Shown here one piece after another: positions 6,270 through 9,080 of a stretch of DNA of 9,080 nucleotides. The stretch comes from WS-11 sp035275545. GTDB taxonomy: Bacteria; Eisenbacteria; RBG-16-71-46. The stretch lies in NCBI GenBank assembly GCA_035275545.1, contig DATEMP010000369.1:1-9080 (forward strand), read 5' to 3'. Positions within the stretch are counted from its first letter, which is position 1, and every line of letters begins with the position of its first letter. Below the pieces are notes generated by a model, which saw only the letters and a list, made by a program, of their open reading frames with translations, did no database searches and was not told the origin of the DNA. The position numbers and the translations under genes were made by a program.

Positions 6270-6697
6270 TTCGTGTCTCACCGGTCTCGTCCCTTTGCCC
6301 TGGAAGCTGCGAGCCGGCGCGACGAAACAGAAGCGCGCGAACCTCGTGCGCGCGCCCCTGCCTCTATAGACGAACGCGCGCGATGCGCGGCCGCGCCCAA
6401 CCCGCCCGGTTTCGCGTGTTCCTGACCTGACCCGACATGGAATGGCTCCGGTTTCGTGGGTTGTGCGCGCGGCGATCGCGCGCTTCGCAGGAGAGCATGA
6501 GCAGGCTGCGTGCCCGCGGCGGCGCGCGCCACATCCGGCGGATGCCGCAAGGGGTTACGGGCCGGGTGGCGGTCCGCCCGGGCGCCGGGCGCGAGCCCGG
6601 TGTACGGCCCGGTGCACACGCGGCCGCTCCGCCTGCCCGTGGCGGTCCAGCCTCCCACCGCGTATGTTCAGGGGCGCAGCTCCCCGCTGTGACCTCC
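6270..6697. other. Gene-free GC-rich interval with clustered hairpins
   Basis: No reading frame here has a plausible start, family resemblance or signal peptide, and no tRNA or common structured RNA was recognised. Hairpins cluster at 6562-6645: CCGGGTGG (6562-6569) with CCGCCCGG (6574-6581), one G-T pair; CCGGGC (6585-6590) with GCCCGG (6595-6600), closing a GCGA tetraloop of the GNRA type; and CCGCC (6629-6633) with GGCGG (6641-6645). It may hold the promoter and 5' leader of the TPR gene, but no convincing -35/-10 pair was found. High GC alone yields many such hairpins. Confidence 0.4.
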
Positions 6698-6703
6698 AAG
6701 GAG
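6698..6703 (+). promoter_or_regulatory. Shine-Dalgarno site selecting a TTG start
   Basis: AAGGAG lies eight bases before the TTG at 6712. This strong site fixes the start of the TPR gene at a TTG codon rather than at the far-upstream in-frame ATGs (for example 6442 or 6664), which would add unlikely low-complexity sequence before the signal peptide. Confidence 0.8.
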
Positions 6704-6711
6704 CGTCCCGT

Positions 6712-7794
6712 TTGCCCATCCCGATCCGCGTGACCCTCGCCGTTCTGCTGCTCGCCGCCTCCACCCTGACCGCCGCCGCGTCCACGGATCCGATCGCGCT
6801 CATGGAAGCGGGGCATTTCAAGCAGGCGCGGCCGCTGATCGACGCGCGCGTGGCGTCCACGCCCGACGATCCCGCGACGCTCTACCTGCGGGCGCGCATG
6901 ATGCTGATCGGCGGCGATGCCAAGGCCGCCCTGCCGATCGCCGAGCGCGCCGCGACGCTCGCGCCCAGGAACGCGGATTACCGCTACCAGGTCGCGGAGT
7001 GCGTGGGGACGATGGCGCAGCACGCCGGCGCGCTCAAGGGTCTCGGGCTCGCCAAGCGGTTCAAGCGCGAGGCCGAGGCGGTGCTCGCGATCGACGCGCG
7101 CCACGTCGACGCCCACGAGGGCCTGATCGAGTTCTACTCGGTGGCGCCCGGGATCGCGGGAGGCGACGACAAGCGCGCGCTCCAGCTCGCCGAGAACCTG
7201 GTCGGGATCGCCCCGGCCCCCGGCCACCTCGCGCAGGCGACGCTCGCCTTCCGGGCGAAGCACGAGCCGGAGGGCGAAGCCGCGCTGCGCCAGGCGGTGG
7301 CCGCCGACCCCGCCAGCTACCGCGCGCACGTGTCGCTGGCGCGCTACCTGGCCACCGATACGCGCAAGGCCTGGGACGAGGCCGAGCAGCAGGCGCGCGC
7401 CGCGATCGCGATCGAACCGGGCCGGGTGGGTGCATGGGCCGTGCTCGCCTATCTCCAGGCGCACCGGCAGCAGTGGGACCCGCTCGAGCAGACGCTCACG
7501 GAGGCGGAGAAGGCGGTGCCCGACAACCTGGTGCCCTGGTACCAGGCGGGGCGCACGCTGATCGCGGACGACCGCGAGCCGGCGCGCGCCGAGCGCTACA
7601 TCCGCAAGTACCTGACGCAGGAGCCCGAGGTGGGTGGACCGAGCTTCGCCCACGCCCACTGGCGGCTGGGGCTGGCGATCGAGAAGCAGGGGCGGGCTCC
7701 CGAGGCGCGCAGCGAGATCGAGGCGGCGCTCAAGCTCAATCCCGAGCTCGACGACGCGAAGAAGGACCTCAAGCGGATGAAGAAGAAGGGCTAG
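6712..7794 (+). CDS. Exported tetratricopeptide-repeat protein
   Basis: This 360-residue protein starts at TTG 6712 behind an AAGGAG site. The N-terminus reads as a signal peptide: MPIPIR, a VTLAVLLLAAS core, and likely cleavage within the Ala-rich stretch near residues 20-24. The rest is helical TPR-type repeats: about 26-60 (ALMEAGHFKQARPLIDAR), 54-88 (YLRARMMLIGGDAKAALPIAERA), 105-140, 150-170, 185-218, 225-257 (AEQQARAAIAIEPGRVGAWAVL), 260-290 and 315-348 (HWRLGLAIEKQGRAPEARSE). An APGIAGG segment (145-151) between repeats matches a loop seen in a family of bacterial TPR proteins with AQHA and GLAK motifs before it. The tail is Lys-rich (KKDLKRMKKKG). TPRs mediate protein-protein contacts; the partner is unknown. 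Location is probably periplasmic. No cysteine follows the signal peptide, so it is not a lipoprotein. It stands alone on its strand and converges on the PhzF gene. Confidence 0.87.
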   Translation: MPIPIRVTLAVLLLAASTLTAAASTDPIALMEAGHFKQARPLIDARVASTPDDPATLYLRARMMLIGGDAKAALPIAERAATLAPRNADYRYQVAECVGTMAQHAGALKGLGLAKRFKREAEAVLAIDARHVDAHEGLIEFYSVAPGIAGGDDKRALQLAENLVGIAPAPGHLAQATLAFRAKHEPEGEAALRQAVAADPASYRAHVSLARYLATDTRKAWDEAEQQARAAIAIEPGRVGAWAVLAYLQAHRQQWDPLEQTLTEAEKAVPDNLVPWYQAGRTLIADDREPARAERYIRKYLTQEPEVGGPSFAHAHWRLGLAIEKQGRAPEARSEIEAALKLNPELDDAKKDLKRMKKKG

Positions 7795-7798
7795 ACCC

Positions 7799-8596
7799 TC
7801 AGACCTCGATCGCGCCCTCGAGGTACTGCACGGCGTGCCCCGCGAGCAATACGCGGTCGCCGCGATCCTCGCACCACAGGTCGCCGCCGCGCGGCGAGAT
7901 CTGCCGTGCGTGCAGCGCGCGCTTGCCGAGGCGCTTCGCCCAGTAGGGCACCAGCGTGCAGTGCGACGAGCCGGTGACCGGATCCTCGGGCACGCCCATG
8001 AGCGGGGCGAAGAAGCGCGACACGAAGTCCACGTCGCGGCCCGGCGCGGTCACGATCACGCCGAACACGCCCAGCGCGCGGATCCCGTCGAACGCGGGCT
8101 TGAGTGCCCGCACCTGGTCTTCGCTCTCGAACACCGCCAGGATGTCGCGCGCCTTGCCCACCTCGCGCGGCGTGGCGCCCAGCGCCTCGATCAGGCCCGC
8201 GGGCGCTGCGATCGGCACCGGCGGACGCGACGGGAAGTCCATCGCCAGCCGCCCGCCCGCGCGCGCCACGGTGAGCGGTCCGCTCTGCGAGTGGAACGTG
8301 ACGCTGTCGCGTCCCGGCTCGAGCACGGTGAACACCAGATACGCCGATGCGAGCGTGGCGTGGCCGCACAGGTCGATCTCGGCCTCGGGCGTGAACCAGC
8401 GCAGGTCGTAGTCGCGCGGTGCGCCGTTGGCGGCCGGGCGCGGCACGAAGAACGCGGTCTCGGCGAGATTGTTCTCGGCGGCGATCGACTGCATCGACGC
8501 GTCGGGCAGCCAGCGATCGAGCGGGCAGACCGCCGCGGGGTTGCCCTTGAACACCGTGTCCGTGAACGCGTCGATCTGGTAGAGCGGGACCTTCAT
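7799..8596 (-). CDS. PhzF-family isomerase
   Basis: This 265-residue cytoplasmic protein has a near-full-length match to the PhzF / diaminopimelate-epimerase-like fold. Landmarks in order are QIDAFTDTVFKGNPAAVC (residues 7-24), ENNLAETAFF with the expected catalytic Glu at 46, RWFTPEAEIDLCGHATLASAY with His79, FGVIVTAPG (178-186), and GVPEDPVTGSSHCTLVPYW with Asp205. In phenazine PhzF the equivalent Glu, His and Asp shape the active site for proton transfer on dihydro-3-hydroxyanthranilate. Most homologues act on other, unknown substrates, and no phenazine genes are seen here. The ATG lies 10 bp after the amidohydrolase stop codon and has no clear Shine-Dalgarno sequence, suggesting translational coupling within one transcript. 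The stop lies 4 bp from the stop of the convergent TPR gene. Confidence 0.93.
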   Translation of the reverse strand: MKVPLYQIDAFTDTVFKGNPAAVCPLDRWLPDASMQSIAAENNLAETAFFVPRPAANGAPRDYDLRWFTPEAEIDLCGHATLASAYLVFTVLEPGRDSVTFHSQSGPLTVARAGGRLAMDFPSRPPVPIAAPAGLIEALGATPREVGKARDILAVFESEDQVRALKPAFDGIRALGVFGVIVTAPGRDVDFVSRFFAPLMGVPEDPVTGSSHCTLVPYWAKRLGKRALHARQISPRGGDLWCEDRGDRVLLAGHAVQYLEGAIEV

Positions 8597-8606
8597 GGCC
8601 GGGATA

Positions 8607-9080
8607 CTAGCTCAACCGGCCCCACACGCGCCGGGCGCATTCCCGCGCCCGGGCGGCCACCTCGCCCTCGTCGATCGTCACCAGGTGGCCGTTGTCCATG
8701 AGGATCTCGCCCGCCACCATGACCCCGGCGACCGGAGCGCGCAGCAGCCCCGACCACAAGTGGTCGAGCAGGGTCTCCGAATTGAATTCGGTCGCCGGCC
8801 GGTAGTCGACCAGCTGGAGGTCGGCGGGCGCTCCGGGTGCGATCGAGCCGAGCCGGGGCCCGAAGTGCGCCGACGCCCACTCGGCGCCGTTCACGAACAG
8901 GCGCTGGTAGAGGAGCTCGAGCGCGCGGCGGTCGCCGGTCCATCCCTGCGCCGCGTCCGGCACCGGCGGGGCGTTGAGCCCCATGTCGCTCCCCCAGCCC
9001 AGGCCCGCCTCGCGGGCGATCGCCGCCGTGGCGCCGGTCCCGGTGGCGGTGAGCGTGTCGCCGCGCTCCTGGACCGCGCT
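8607..9080 (-). CDS. Amidohydrolase, SsnA-like, C-terminal part (5'-truncated by window edge)
   Basis: An open frame continues from the right edge to a TAG at 8607-8609, giving 157 residues; the N-terminal metal-binding half is missing. GLGWGSDMG near the start corresponds to the late Asp-containing strand of metal-dependent amidohydrolases, where that Asp normally contributes to the metal site. Then come ELLYQRLFVNGAEWASAHFG, LGSIAPGAPADLQLVDYRP (the standard G-I--G--ADL--VD closing strand of the family), VAGVMVAGEILMDNG and HLVTIDEGEVAARARE. The last two motifs most resemble the SsnA / ATZ-TRZ branch, which includes aminohydrolases and chlorohydrolases of nucleobase-like compounds. The exact substrate cannot be set from this part, so no symbol is given. 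It is the upstream gene of a tight pair with the PhzF homologue. Confidence 0.85.
   Translation of the reverse strand, partial: SAVQERGDTLTATGTGATAAIAREAGLGWGSDMGLNAPPVPDAAQGWTGDRRALELLYQRLFVNGAEWASAHFGPRLGSIAPGAPADLQLVDYRPATEFNSETLLDHLWSGLLRAPVAGVMVAGEILMDNGHLVTIDEGEVAARARECARRVWGRLS

Noticed and set aside
6270..6697. tRNA, SRP RNA, RNase P RNA or tmRNA in the gene-free interval
   Set aside because: None of the conserved core sequences of these RNAs was seen on either strand; only generic GC-rich hairpins are present.
6364..7659. Minus-strand open frame of 431 codons opposite the TPR gene
   Set aside because: It is an Arg/Gly/Ala-rich shadow in a GC-rich region. The TPR frame has repeats, a signal peptide and an AAGGAG site.
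1..9080. CRISPR array, insertion sequence or phage-like defence module
   Set aside because: No regularly spaced short repeats, transposase-like frame, terminal inverted repeats or defence-type domains were found in the window.

Overview
The window comes from a GC-rich bacterial chromosome. Its two largest proteins end in a C-terminal module (an RPNPS motif, then LELLDISGRRVRE, then PGIYLVRLTQG, then a short VVR-type tail) typical of type IX secretion (T9SS type A / FlgD-Ig-like) sorting domains. That module, high GC and secreted beta-propeller proteins together point to the FCB superphylum, for example Candidatus Eisenbacteria or a relative. The placement is an inference: no rRNA or other phylogenetic marker is present.

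Layout, left to right. (1) The 3' end of a class I SAM-dependent methyltransferase (bases 2-328, +), followed 39 bp later by a small four-helix membrane protein (368-835, +). A long GC-rich hairpin follows its stop. (2) Two tandem paralogous secreted proteins (937-3612 and 3679-6210, +), 66 bp apart. Each has a signal peptide, a divergent charged helical N-terminal part, a BNR/Asp-box (sialidase-like) beta-propeller interrupted by a PPC domain, an Fn3-like domain and the sorting domain. A clear intrinsic terminator (6244-6269) closes this block. (3) About 500 bp without a convincing gene (6211-6711), rich in GC hairpins. (4) A secreted or periplasmic TPR protein starting at a TTG codon with a strong Shine-Dalgarno sequence (6712-7794, +). 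(5) A minus-strand pair reading from the right edge: the C-terminal part of an amidohydrolase resembling the SsnA group (8607-9080), then a PhzF-family isomerase (7799-8596), 10 bp apart. The PhzF gene converges on the TPR gene with only 4 bp between stop codons.

The centre of interest is the tandem paralog pair. From VNNRATD to the C-terminus the proteins are collinear with a net difference of only four codons. Their N-terminal parts are unrelated or strongly diverged, all three recognisable Asp-boxes are degraded in the first copy but intact in the second, and the PPC domain appears to sit inside one propeller blade. The pair probably encodes exported surface or extracellular proteins whose ligand is unknown. 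The flanking genes are ordinary housekeeping or metabolic types with no evident link to the pair.
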